Assembly: GCA_010015805.1 (NCBI GenBank)
Contig: ML978123.1
Span: forward strand, 744,001 to 808,000
Reading direction: 5' to 3'
Length of the DNA stretch: 64,000 nucleotides
From: Rhizodiscina lignyota
Taxonomy: Eukaryota; Ascomycota; Dothideomycetes; Aulographales; Rhizodiscinaceae
This document shows positions 24,001 through 34,506 of the stretch, piece after piece. Both the position numbers and the translations under genes were made by a program. The notes beneath the pieces are model-generated. The model worked only from the letters and a program-made list of their open reading frames with translations, did no database searches and was not told where the DNA came from. Numbering within the stretch: the stretch's first letter is position 1; each line of letters begins with the position of its first letter.

Positions 24001-24525
24001 GTATGTCGCGGCAGTAATGCATCTGAGCCAGTCGCAAGAACAAGGATATCGTAGGAAACGTCGTCACCCGCAGATGTCTTCACGGTTTTGTTCTTCGAGT
24101 CGATATCTGTCACACGCGTATTGATGTGATAGCTTAATGAACCTTCTGGCATACTTGAATACTAGATGGAATCGCGTTAGCCCTTGAAGAAAGCCACATG
24201 TAGAGTAAGAACTGACCCATTCTTTTGGATTCAGATACAAGTTTTCGATTTCCCGATGCTGAAAGAAGCTCGTCAATCCCACACGATTGTAGGCAAGATG
24301 TGGCTCCTCTCCAATGACGACTATGTCGTATTCGCGTCGCTTGATATCGAGCTTCATCAATTTCTCAATGAACGCGATGCCGACCATCCCCAGGCCTACA
24401 ACCACTATCCTCTTTCTGCCTGTGCCATTGGGCAGTTCCTGCTTTAGCTTCATCTCTTCCACCTTCTCGGGGAGTCGGTTCGCCTCAGCATCGTTCCACT
24501 CCCGATTACTCTGACCCCAGTCCAT
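21013..24525 (-). CDS. niiA: assimilatory nitrite reductase [NAD(P)H]
   Basis: Minus-strand exons 24525-24217, 24161-23622, 23571-22937 and 22888-21013 give 1119 residues, normal for fungal NiiA. Order: FAD/NAD(P)H module starting [19 protein letters not shown], with [16 protein letters not shown] and DIYAIGECA; a BFD-type [2Fe-2S] motif CSCHNV...CGGC; the ferredoxin-like nitrite/sulfite reductase domains with siroheme/[4Fe-4S] ligands SCVGTTWC (C-x5-C) and GCVREC (C-x3-C); and a C-terminal Rieske-type domain with CPHKR and CPYHKRNY. It reduces nitrite to ammonium with six electrons. It lies directly downstream of niaD on the same strand, 761 bases apart, with its own promoter containing a NirA-type site. 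Three introns of 55, 50 and 48 bases. Confidence 0.96.
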
Positions 24526-25286
24526 GCTGATGCTGCTACTTCCGCAGGCACTGGAGTGCCCAGAAATGCAACGCTTAAAGGGTTTTGATCAAAGACGATC
24601 GTACCAAACAGATGGCCTTTCCTCAATGAAGGAGGTCGAGCAAACTGGGAGAGGGTTTTAACCTCAAGAGGCCTTCAGACAAAATCCCATCCAACACCAA
24701 TGTTGCGCTTACGCTGAAGGCAAAAACATAAACTCTGAAGGTTGAAAAAAGGTTCCAGGCGAACCAAAAGGATTGCAAAAAGAGAAACCGGCAATTACAG
24801 TTTCATTCAATGGCCTACCTAATCCGAATTGCAGAACTCTCCATCGCCGGAGATGTCATAAACAGAGTTCGACCACAGAATACCCCAGATGCACGTCACT
24901 ATCGCGATCCAAAGTCCGCGCAAATGCATCATGGCGCACAGATGCCATAGACAAGCAGAATTAATCGATAAGCATGGGATACATGTTCGCCTCCGTGGTC
25001 TAGACAGCGCGTGGATTGGTTTGTTCAACCGTTCCTGGTTTCTCCGGGGAAAGAAGAGTGCAGCGATCCTGATAAGAAGCTGATTGATATGTGGTGAGAC
25101 GTTAAGGTAAGGATGCGCCGAGACATTAGCGGAGAAAGAGTCCTATCTTGAATGGTGGCGAGCCTTTAACGAGCTGGTGCCATATCTATGCGGTGGACTA
25201 CATCTGAGATTTGGCATTTACTTGCTCTACCTGATGTGGGAAAAATACGAATATACATATTGTACAATGAATGACGAGCGTTTTGT
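24526..25286 (-). promoter_or_regulatory. niiA promoter with NirA and GATA motifs
   Basis: The 761-base stretch between the niaD stop and the niiA start. Seen: CTCCGTGG at 24991-24998, a full match to the NirA consensus CTCCGHGG known from Aspergillus nidulans; GATAAG at 24967-24972 (19 bases away) and again at 25071-25076, matching the AreA HGATAR consensus; and CCGGGG at 25044-25049, matching the CreA consensus SYGGRG. The close pairing of NirA and GATA sites fits nitrate induction plus nitrogen metabolite repression. Binding is inferred. Confidence 0.65.
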
Positions 25287-27960
25287 CTAGAAAAATAGCA
25301 GATCAGAGTCTTTCCAACCAATTTCGTTCAACGCCAGATGCACGCTCTTCTCCAAAGTCTCTGGGCCGCATATCAGCACCAACGTGTCCGCCGTCTTTGA
25401 AGCATGCTCTCTCAGTAGTGGCGCTGCTATTCTCCCTCTCAATCCTTTCCAGTCATCGGGACCCTGAGTTAATGTATACAACAATTTACACTTTTGCTCA
25501 TTAGCCATAGCAAATTGATCCAGTTCCGCTTTGCATAGAATATCCTCAAGCAACCGATTTCCATCGAGCAACGTGCAGTGCGTGTGATCGTCCTTGTCTT
25601 GCATCACTGCTCTGAAGACCTGGTATATGGGCGTGATACCACTTCCACCACATATCATGATGAAGCGCTCAATAAAACGTTCCTCTTGGTTGACAGCACA
25701 CTTCCCGCGGCCAAGATACTCAAATTTGCCGATTGGGCCTTTGAAGTCTATGGCGTGGCCGATGGGTATGGCGTCCATTGCCATCGACATTTTTCCACCT
25801 GCTCGCTCTTTGGTGTCAAAGTATATCTTGACCAGTACATCGAGGTATCCTCTCTTCGTGGTCTGTGAAATTGGGGTGTAGCTTCTGATGATAGCTTCGC
25901 GCGTCACTGGGTCGCGGATGCGCACCATGAGATGCTGCCCGGTAGGCAATCCGAGAATCTGTTCGTCATGATCGAGCTTGAATGTAAAAATTCGAGTGTC
26001 CCAAGAGACGATTTCCTTCGCTTGAAGTACGGCTTTAGTCCAATTGCGAGGGTCCAGGAAGATGGGTCGCGGTTCATTCGATTCCGGTTTAATTTCCCCT
26101 TCGCTGAGAACACGGCGAGATGCCTCGTCCAAGGTACCGATATGATATGTTGGCATCATCGCCTTTGCAGTCTCACTGTCTGTTTGATGTCAACACTAAT
26201 GTCACATAGGCACTGCAAATTAACTTACGAATCGCCATGAATTCATCCGTAGCATCCAGCCCAGCAGCAGATATAATACTCTGTGCTCCACCTGGATGCT
26301 CCTTGAGAAATGCAGTGCCATCATAGACTTCGCCGTTCACAACGAACCATGGATTGCTGTCGTTGTCGTGCTTTCGTAGCTCGTCAATCGTGATCTCGTT
26401 ACTCAGGCCATCCTTCGTCATCTTGATCTCTGCTGATGTCTCCTCTTGCGCTTCTTCTTTGACGGATTCTCCTCCCAGCCTATCACCCCAGTAGCCATTC
26501 ATTAAATTGCCCCCCTCCTTCTTCACGCGCTCCATCCAACCGCCAGGCATGAGCGCGGGTTGTGTTGGGTGCTCAAATCGTATTGTATCTCCCTCCAAAT
26601 GTATAACCACTCTGAACCAAGCGTTGTTCATCATTCCCATCACTGACCAATACATGTCTCTTGGTTGAAGATTCATGCTTTCATCCATTGCTCGGACCAC
26701 GACGTCTTGTGCTGTCTTCAGTTCCTCGATCGGAATATCGAGCTGCCAGAAACACCAGCAGAAACATGTATCTCTCCAACCCACGTCTAAAGTACCACCG
26801 AAAAGCTCTTGTTCTCTCGCTTCTCGATACCGATCTTCCGCATAATCAATATTTGCGAGTCGCCATGTTTTGCCCTTGTCCAGTGATAGTTCCACTCTTG
26901 TAATGCGACGCCCATCACCTGCATATGCATATCCTCTCACTCCGTACCTCTCCAGGCGGCTATTCAGCGGTAATCGCTCATCATGAGCAGGACATGCGAT
27001 TGCTGAATTTGTGCTCAAACCATATATTGCGTATCTCTCATCCGTCCACCACTCGGGCTTGTTCGCTGCCTCTTCCGGGCTGATCATGGTTGGTAATACT
27101 CTGTTGTCATAGATATGGTACCAATTGTCGCTCGGCCCCTCAGTGACTATCAGCTTTTTCAGCCATTTGACGCTTCGGCCACCAATCTGCCCGGGTACCA
27201 CGGCGCGCAACGGCTTGCCATGGTCTGGCAGCAGCATTTCCCCGTTCATTTTGTATGCAAGCATCATTCCGCGGTTTGGGTCCATAGCCCAGGTGAGCCT
27301 CACACCTGTGCCATAGTAACCATTTGGTAACTTGTCTGCGCCTTCCATGCAGAGCCACCGCGCTCTTCTTTTTGGTTTTGCTCGACGCAGCACATCGCCC
27401 ATGACAACACCAGTGAACAACGCTGTCGAGAGCCCGGCGGGACCCCACGAAAAACCTTTCGTCTTTCGTACAACATTTTGCTCCTTGCGTCTGTTACCGG
27501 CACAAACAAGGGTGATTGGGTAAGTCTTCTGCTCGTAGTCCGCGATGAGGTCTCTGAGAGTGATCTTCAGAGGATTACTGACGAGACCTTCGACAGTGAA
27601 CTCCCAGTCGGGGATGTCTGCATCGTTTACTTCGGGCACGGGTCCATGATTCCGGACATAGAAAAGTTCGGGGCTGGTGAGAAAGCCTTCGTTGAAAAGG
27701 TCGGTGAGAGGTGCTTCAACATTGAAAGGATGAACTCCAGTTAGCCGTATTAATCTGGGATCTCTTGGGACGTGAAAGTCTGGCGTTTTCTTGTCGACTT
27801 CGAGGACTGCAGTCGGAGGTACTGATGGTGGTGGCAGCGGAAAGTCTATGCACTCTGAAGACGAGCTCTCTCCATCTTCAGTATCTGGAGGCGTAGGGGG
27901 AAAGCTGACTGGAGTGACGCCTAATTTTGACTCGATTTCGTTCTTCGTGGCTGCTCCCAT
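25287..27960 (-). CDS. niaD: assimilatory nitrate reductase [NADPH]
   Basis: Minus-strand exons 27960-26229 and 26179-25287 give 874 residues. Order: a Pro/Ser-rich leader; the molybdopterin domain with the Mo-ligand Cys153 in LVCAGNRRKEQN; the Mo-Co dimerisation domain (WFRVVIHLEG at its end); the cytochrome b5 domain with heme ligands His555 (HPGG) and His578 (AIHSE); and the FAD/NADPH reductase module with IIRSYTPIS, ICGGSGITPIYQ, ICGPE and the C-terminal SDLLFF. It reduces nitrate to nitrite in the cytosol. The single 49-base intron splits the codon of His578. It lies head-to-tail with niiA, unlike the divergent arrangement in A. nidulans. Confidence 0.97.
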
Positions 27961-29260
27961 CGTGAGAAAAATGAAGTGGACGATCTATGACATAACTTGG
28001 AGATTGATAGATTGTGAAGGAGCGGATTAGAAGACAGCAATAATCCTACAAATGACGAATGCAAGGAAAGACGATAAGCCCGAAAGAGTAAAACTGTGTA
28101 AAACAAATTGACTTCACCCGGAAAGGACTCAAAGGAGAGGTTACACGAAAGGAAACTCAAATTGCGTCCTATTATTGTTTCGTCATATCCATTAGCCACA
28201 GGTAGGTTGAGTACATGCCCCGGAGATGGGCAATGCAAGCAAGCGCCAGATCTCAACCACACAGGTACTTACCTACGATCCTCCAACCCCGCGGAGGTGC
28301 TTCAGCTTTTAGTCTGCTGGTAAGGCGAAAGGGGCCCCAGATCGGTGGGTACTGCCTGGATGTACGAGGTTTCGACATGCGGCTAAGAAATTCCTTATCG
28401 CGAGGCTCAGATAGCGAATCAGCATCGACGTGATACGCGACTCTTCCCGCCAGCGGAAACTCTTAAGTGTATATAGTGTCCTCATTGTAGCTGTGACGTG
28501 TACGAATAAAATGAATCCAAAGGTTAGAGCATTCAGCTCAACTCTTTAGTTATAGCTGTGCAGAGGATTCTGCTGGTGCTTCTGCCGGGTCAGCCCTCTA
28601 CTGGTGTCGCAAAAGAGAAACTGGGCAATAGCACCGTCAAGAACGATTTCTGGATGTCAGGGTAATTGCTTTGTATCGCAGAAAAAAAAAGCCATCAGCA
28701 AGATGTCAAGTAACGACGTCATTCTAAAGATCTGATGTTGAAGGGTGAAGTTCCATCAAAGTTTCGATCTTCGCGTAATAGAAATTGGCCATCACGTGAA
28801 CACGCGCCTCCTTCCGTCTACCCCTTTTCGCGATCGCAGCGGGTCTACAACAGGACTTCAATGTGCGGAGTATTTCTGCCATCGCATTTGGTTGCATTGT
28901 GAGTGCGAATTGCTGCAAGAGCACCTTAAAACCCAATCAAAGCACGGCAGCCGGACGAAAGGGCTAGTCACGCAAGCAAGAGTGTTTGGGGGTAGTTTGG
29001 AGCCAATACTGTTCGCTCCTGTCGATGTCATTTTGGACTCAATAGCCAACTATCTGGCTAAGTCAAGGCTTGCTGACCGTTGTTTTCAGTCCCTACAAAA
29101 GCCATTTCGAGAAATCGTCTGCGCCGACAACACCCTGTGACCCTCACCTAAAGCCCTGTCCTTCAGTTCCATTTGAGCAAGAACCATGTCCTAAACTGTC
29201 TCTGCACGACTGCTTCAATTCTAATAGCCTGTTTGCCATCAGACTGAGCATCAATTCCTG
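27961..29260 (-). promoter_or_regulatory. niaD promoter region with NirA and GATA motifs
   Basis: About 1.3 kb with no gene. On the minus strand CTCCGCGG at 28289-28296 fully matches the NirA consensus CTCCGHGG, about 330 bases upstream of the niaD ATG. GATAAG occurs at 28073-28078 (plus strand) and 28394-28399 (minus strand), and AGATAG at 28409-28414. Small ORFs here (28108-28323 and 28745-29140) have no features. The part beyond ~28700 is also the 3' flank of the Myb-like gene. Confidence 0.6.
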
Positions 29261-30164
29261 TTACTTTCTCGGCCTTAGATGCCTCTCATCGTTGCCAGCA
29301 TTACCAGTGTTGCCCTCATTGACACCGATGACACCGTCGCCACTATTGGGAGAGTTCGGAGCGAGATCAGCCTCGAGCTTCTTCCACTGTTTCTCAAGGA
29401 CGATGGCCTGGATTCCTGTCAGTTTTGCGTGGAATTCGGAGACCTAGAGTTCCTACATTGTAGTCGTCCATGATACCCATCTCCTTCATCTTGGAAGCCG
29501 TGAGGACCCATGTCTTGGCATCCAAGGCCTTCTTCTCATCCTCAGTCTGCTGGAGTGCGGCTGTGCGGGCGTCACGGAAAGCTTGATGATGCTCAGGCTT
29601 CACGCAAGAGATGTTGTCCTTGATACGCTTGTAGCGGGTATGAAGCTGCGCACTCTGCTTCACAACCTTGCCAGTCTCGCGCTCCCACATGGTGATGAGC
29701 TCCTTTCCGGTCGCACCGGATTCCTTCATTTTGATGAGCCGCTTGTCAGCTGGAGAGAGCTCATCGTAGGTGGAAGCAATTGGCTGGACTTTAGCGAGCT
29801 TGCGGGTGCCGTCCTCTCCGCCAATGGAAGTCTAGGTGAAAGTCACTTCGTGGTACTGTGGCATGAAGTTCCGAATATAACAAACCTTCTCCCGCGCGGC
29901 CTTTGCACGCTTCGACTTCTTGGTCGGAGGTTCCTTCTCAGCATCAGAGTTTCCTTCAGTCTTGATTTTTGCCATAGCACCGCGCTTCCTAGACTTCTTC
30001 GGGGTTGCCGTCGTTTCAACTGGAGGCAAGGCCTGGGTGATACTGTAAAGCTGGGCTCATCTTGAAGAGGAGAATTTTGAATGCCTTACTTCTGGAGCAG
30101 AATCGTCCGAAGACAAGCTGTCTGCTCTGCCGGCAGACTTATTACCATCGAAGTCGTTCTCCAT
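29261..30164 (-). CDS. Myb-like basic protein, paralog A (247 aa)
   Basis: Minus-strand exons 30164-30090, 30032-29886, 29831-29457 and 29407-29261 close in frame to 247 residues; all three introns (57, 54, 49 bases) are phase 0. After an acidic/Ser start comes a Lys-rich segment (TPKKSRKRGAMAKIK, PPTKKSKRAKAAREK), probably nuclear. A helical Myb/SANT-like domain follows: LSPADKRLIKMKESGATG, then ELITMWERETGKVVKQSAQL and HTRYKRIKDNI. A further helical region (KALDAKTWVLTASKMKEMG) ends in the last exon AIVLEKQWKKLEADLAPN. The neighbour at 30668-31454 is a clear paralog with matching introns. A DNA- or chromatin-binding role is inference; the exact family is not recognised. Confidence 0.7.
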
Positions 30165-30667
30165 GATAGCTGGCACTGAAAGAGCAGTGTGCTATAAGGT
30201 GGAATGTGTGGGTCGGGAGGTTAGAAAGAAAGGTTGGAGAAGGAAGAGAGGCAGAGGTACTGAAGGGATTCCAGGCACAAGCAGTGTCCAACGTTGCTGC
30301 CTGGAAAGAATGAAGACATGAAACGCTCACCGCTCTTTCATATCATGTGAATCAATTAGAACAAAGAGTGTTTTCAAGTGGGGTTCGGGGAGAATCTTGA
30401 ATGAAGTGGCACAGCGAACTGAGTATCATGAGGTCAAAACTTTATTTACGCTAACGCTAAAGTTTCGGAGAGTTCAACAGATCTTCATGAGATCGATACA
30501 GGTTTCTATATCGTTTCTCATGAGTCTTGAAAGAAACCATTTCACTACTTGAGTGTAATTCCACATTCGAAGGCCACCATTCGTCAACATCCTCCTAGGC
30601 CATCATGTAATTCCATGTCCCACACCCAGTTCACGCAATTTAAAGCGATTGTCGATTTGTGCCAGGT
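30165..30667. other. intergenic between the Myb-like paralogs
   Basis: About 500 bases, serving as promoter of paralog A and 3' region of paralog B. Nothing else seen. Confidence 0.45.
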
Positions 30668-31454
30668 TCACTCCTCCGTGTCTGCAGCGGGAGAAGGGAT
30701 GGCGGGAGTGGCGGAAGTTGTGCTGATCTTCTTGTAGCATTTTTCGACAGCGCCAGCCTAGCCATTGTTAGATGAAGCTCTTGAATGATACAGGGATCTG
30801 AGTTATTCATGTACCGGATAAAGTTCTGTTCCTTTCTCCTGCATGAGCTCAGCGACCTTGTAGAAGCGCTTTGCTCTAAGATCTTTAACCTGCTGCTCGA
30901 TAGCAGCATCCACCTCATGTACGGCCTCCTTGAGAGTCTCGTAGTCATCCTCCTTGACGGCGGACATGACAGCGGTGACAGTCGCATAGCGGCTAAGGAG
31001 GGTTTGACGAGGCTTCTTCTCGCCTGTCGCAGTCTCGATTGCGGCGATGATTTCGGCCCAACTCTTGCCATCCTAGTGCACGTTGGCTTTGAATGCGAAG
31101 ATGAGAAGCGGCGAGGCAACACTAACCATTTTCATCTTGTACAGGATGCGGTCCGCGGAAGAGAGGTCTTCGGGGTTACCGGCGACCTTGCGGGCCTTCG
31201 CCTTCTTGGCCGCGGCGGGCTTCTCATCGCTAGCGCCGTCGCTGGTATTCTTGCGCTTCCTTCCCTTTAGGGGGTTGACGGGCGTCTTGGGAGGAGACGG
31301 AGGGACGCTGGTCTCAGGCGTCTCTTCCTTCTTGATGTCAGGATTCTGCGAATGTTAGCACTCTGACCAGTCTCGAGACTTTGAAATAAGTACTCACCAC
31401 TGGCGTGAAAGAGTTGGTGGGCTTCATGTCCGGCGTGCTTGGTTCGCTGTTCAT
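30668..31454 (-). CDS. Myb-like basic protein, paralog B (207 aa)
   Basis: Minus-strand exons 31454-31398, 31345-31127, 31072-30815 and 30757-30668 close in frame to 207 residues; the introns (52, 54, 57 bases) are phase 0. Layout matches paralog A: a Pro/Ser leader (MNSEPSTPDMKPTNSF), a Lys-rich segment (NPLKGRKRKNTSDG, AAAKKAKARK), the Myb-like part LSSADRILYKMKM with DGKSWAEIIAAIETATG and QTLLSRYATVTAVMSAVKED, a helical region (VKDLRAKRFYKVAELMQEKG), and a last exon AGAVEKCYKKI that lines up with paralog A's AIVLEKQWKKL. The duplication is old, since only scattered residues are identical. Intron 2 here interrupts the Myb-like block, unlike paralog A where it precedes it. Probably nuclear; function unknown. 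Confidence 0.7.
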
Positions 31455-32208
31455 GATGAGCGTAGGAGAGACGATTAATCTCGAGATCGGAAGCTGATAT
31501 GTACTGGGTTTAGAGGTTCCCGAGAAGGTTGGTGTTGAGAAAAGGTTGAGAAAGAGGAAAGGGAAGATGGGTGCCTTAAGATCGAAGTTAAGTTTGTCAC
31601 CCAACAGGTCCAGAAAATGAGGAGGCTGGAGAATAAGTGAAGCATGTGAAAAAGTATGAGATCAGGCAGAAATTCTTGTCGGTGAATGGAATCCTGAAAC
31701 TTCAGGGGGATCTTTGAATGCATTGTCCTTGTCAATAGGGTGAAGGTCTACAGAGTAAACGCTTCCAGCAAACAATGGCCCTTTTGTTCAGTTCTTAGGA
31801 CCACAGATGCCTTCTATTTGCATTTTTTCCCTTTGCAAACTAGTTCTAATGTTGAAAATAAGACTGGCGAACAAAGAGGAAGAAATGAGAGGAATAGCAG
31901 CTACAAGCTAAATACATGGCAAGCACGTATATCATGTGAATTTTGAGGCAGTCAGCACAGTTGGTAAAAATAGAGCAATCCAATAACTTATATAAGTAAT
32001 ATGTGTGGGCTAACAACAATCAGAGGCCTCCATATGTGGTCTGGTATTGGAGTGTGAAGTCCTGAAGTTCACCAATTCAGCCCTACATTGGATTTTGCCG
32101 AATATTTACCGAGACCATATACGTATGTAGCTCTAAATATGGACATGCCAGCTAGAAATATGTTTACTCTATTGCCTCCTTCCCCTTGCCGACTGCCCTC
32201 AATTCACA
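31455..32208. other. divergent intergenic, 754 bases
   Basis: Between Myb-like paralog B and BOS1. A/T-rich around 31960-32010, with a palindromic cttatataag at 31987-31996; a pyrimidine-rich tract just before the BOS1 ATG. No gene seen. Confidence 0.45.
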
Positions 32209-32979
32209 ATGGTGCGTTTCATATTCCATATCGCTTTATCAAACTAACTCCATCTCCAGAACAATCTATTTAATTCCGCCCTGCGGCAATCTACCTCGCT
32301 CCGCAAGGACCTGGACACCCTCTCCTCAACGCCCTCACCAAGCCCAGCGCTGCAAGGCCAAATAAGCACATCACTAACTTCCTTCTCGCGCACAATCGAC
32401 GAATATGCAAACCTCGCCTCGCAGGAGCTGCATCCAGACAAGAAGTCCAAAGCCCTCGAGCGTACCAAGACATTCCGCAGCGAACTCGCAGACTACAGGG
32501 AACGCTTCGCGCAGGTCAAGAAGAGCCTAGAGGAGCAACAGACCACAGTCAACAAAGCGGAACTATTGGGGCGAAGGCCACACCATGCCGCCACACCTGA
32601 GAATCCGTATGCAAACGTAACGACGTCGAACGGGCCGTGGAAACCTCCCCCGGGGGGGAGTGGCGGGGCCATATTTGGCAGTAATGATGCTACGCGAGAG
32701 TCCCATGCTCTGCGGGAGCAGTCATTTATGCAGCAAACGAACTCACAGTTGGATGAATTCCTGGAGCGGGGAAGAGCAGTGCTGGGGGACCTAGGAGAGC
32801 AGCGTGAGATGCTGAAGGGCACGCAACGAAAACTGTATAGCGTCGCAAACACGCTGGGCATATCAGGAGATACGATTCGAATGGTGGAAAGGAGGGCAAT
32901 GCAGGACAAGTGGATATTCTGGGGTGGAGTTGTAGTATTCGTTGGGTTTTGCTGGCTGGTGTTGCACTACCTGCGGTAG
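32209..32979 (+). CDS. BOS1: Golgi/ER SNARE Bos1 (membrin-type Qb-SNARE)
   Basis: Exon 1 is only the ATG (32209-32211); after a 48-base intron (32212-32259), exon 2 (32260-32979) gives NNLFNSALRQSTSLRKDLDT and so on, for 240 residues in total. The N-terminal start, the helical Habc-like region (YRERFAQVKKSLEEQQ), a C-terminal SNARE helix (FMQQTNSQLDEFLERGRAVL through KLYSVANTLGISGDTIRMVE) and a single tail anchor (FWGGVVVFVGFCWLVLHYL) identify Bos1/membrin. It acts in ER-to-Golgi vesicle fusion with Sed5, Bet1 and Sec22. Without the intron the frame lacks any proper start, and restoring MNNLFN gives the family's usual N-terminus. Converges with the gene at 33463. Confidence 0.9.
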
Positions 32980-33462
32980 GATGGTAGAAAGTGAGCAGAT
33001 TAATTTGTAGGGCTATGTTTTTGCATACAGCGAGGGCGTTGGGGCTCGGTTGATATATGGAAAGTCGGAACGCCGGCCACTCGGAGTGTAACTGCTAACA
33101 TTCGAATTGCCGTTAGCATAAACACGATATGCATACTTGACGGCAGATGGTATTCCAATCTGTAATCTGCATCGCTGCATATTGCTCTAAACACTCGGCT
33201 GATCCCCTCAGCTGTTCGTGACAATCTGTTCCAGCATAAGATATTGAAGGATCACTATTCTCATCCCGACCGCTCAGCATTAAGCGTCGAACGGTGAAGT
33301 CGCCAAAGCTACGCCGCCAGCGCCCATACCCAAGACCAGAACAGGACCAAAGGAAGGTGATGCGTGCTCGCCACCCGGGAACAACACGAGAAACCAAGGT
33401 AGTATGATACAAAGAAAAGTCAGGTCAATTTCGATCAAAGCATTCTGCAGTGGCGTTTGCAA
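32980..33462. other. convergent intergenic, 483 bases
   Basis: 3' regions of BOS1 and the RG-rich hypothetical gene. A 99-codon minus-strand ORF here has no features. No gene supported. Confidence 0.45.
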
Positions 33463-34506
33463 TTAATCCAAAAGTGCAAACCGCCGCCTTCCAAAGCCTC
33501 CAACCCCGAGGCCCCAGCCAGGAGATACTGAACGAGATCCTGGCAGTGTTCGAAGCGTAGGTGGGCCTAGCTCATGATCGACTTTATCTTCCAGCTTGTT
33601 GATTCGACGATGCAGTATATCTAGATCCGGATCACTTGTAGACGCCATGAGCAGCGGTGAACCGTTGTATCTTTTTCTAGGAATTCGGGTATCAAATGGA
33701 GGCATGTCCCAAGCGTCTGGATACCCATAAGGCGGAACACTACGGCTCCTCATGAGTGGCGGTCGTCCATATCCGACAGAACCAAAGTTTGCACCGAAGC
33801 TTGGGCCGAAGCCTCTGAAGAACCCTCGGCCACGACTTGGGAAGGCAAGCTCAACACTCTGAGCTTGGTGAAAATCGATGCGACGAAGGGCCTCGAGGAA
33901 ATTGCCAACCGCTGGTCGGGGGTTTTGTAGAGCGACTTCGTCAAGTAGGGCTGGGTCAGCAGTGAGAAACTCTCGCATGCAATTGATCAGATCCGGTTGC
34001 GGCATCCTCGCGTTCATAATCGAAACGCCCCAGTGGTCAAGAGCATTCCAATCTCTCCTCACGATTTCCTCCCCGTGTTTATTGAAGAAGCTGGCAAGAG
34101 ATGAGGCGATACGCCTGGACTCGCTGAGAGAAGAGATCTCAGCTAGACACATGAATAGGTTCAACGTCTTCGGATATTGAGATGTCATGGCATCCATCGG
34201 ATCCGGGAGATAAGTTTTGTCCCGTAGTAACTCATCACCTAGTAAGTCTCGGAGCGCCAGCGATAGACCAGAACAATCACCGCTCCGTTCAGACAACCCT
34301 TTCACTACCATTTCCCAGACGTACAACATCTGATGAGGAGTGATGTAATTCGAATGTACGAGATCAGAGTCGCGTATCAGGATGTTAACGTCAATGTAGC
34401 CACCGTTGGTTGCCGCGATTCGTGCCACTCGAGGAAGGTTCATTTGCAGGATTTGGTAGTCCACCGGCCACTGGCCGGAGCCAACCGAAACAATGATTTC
34501 GAACAT
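33463..34506 (-). CDS. hypothetical protein with RG-rich segment and coiled-coil end (347 aa)
   Basis: Single exon on the minus strand; the ATG at 34506 (MFEIIVSVGSGQWPVDYQIL) is the first true ATG. I do not recognise a family. Residues 1-~210 look globular and helical (HQMLYVWEMVVKGLSERSG, TLNLFMCLAEISSLSESRRI). Then comes an Arg/Gly/Phe-rich stretch (SRGRGFFRGFGPSFGANFG) typical of disordered RNA-associated regions, a Pro/Tyr part, a short coiled coil (DLDILHRRINKLEDKVDHEL) and a Gly/Arg end (GWGLGVGGFGRRRFALLD). An RNA-related role is only suggested by the RGG-like region. Confidence 0.62.
   Translation of the reverse strand: MFEIIVSVGSGQWPVDYQILQMNLPRVARIAATNGGYIDVNILIRDSDLVHSNYITPHQMLYVWEMVVKGLSERSGDCSGLSLALRDLLGDELLRDKTYLPDPMDAMTSQYPKTLNLFMCLAEISSLSESRRIASSLASFFNKHGEEIVRRDWNALDHWGVSIMNARMPQPDLINCMREFLTADPALLDEVALQNPRPAVGNFLEALRRIDFHQAQSVELAFPSRGRGFFRGFGPSFGANFGSVGYGRPPLMRSRSVPPYGYPDAWDMPPFDTRIPRKRYNGSPLLMASTSDPDLDILHRRINKLEDKVDHELGPPTLRTLPGSRSVSPGWGLGVGGFGRRRFALLD

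Noticed and set aside
25041-25050. ctccgggg as a second NirA site in the niiA promoter
   Set aside because: The consensus excludes G at the sixth position; it fits the CreA core better.
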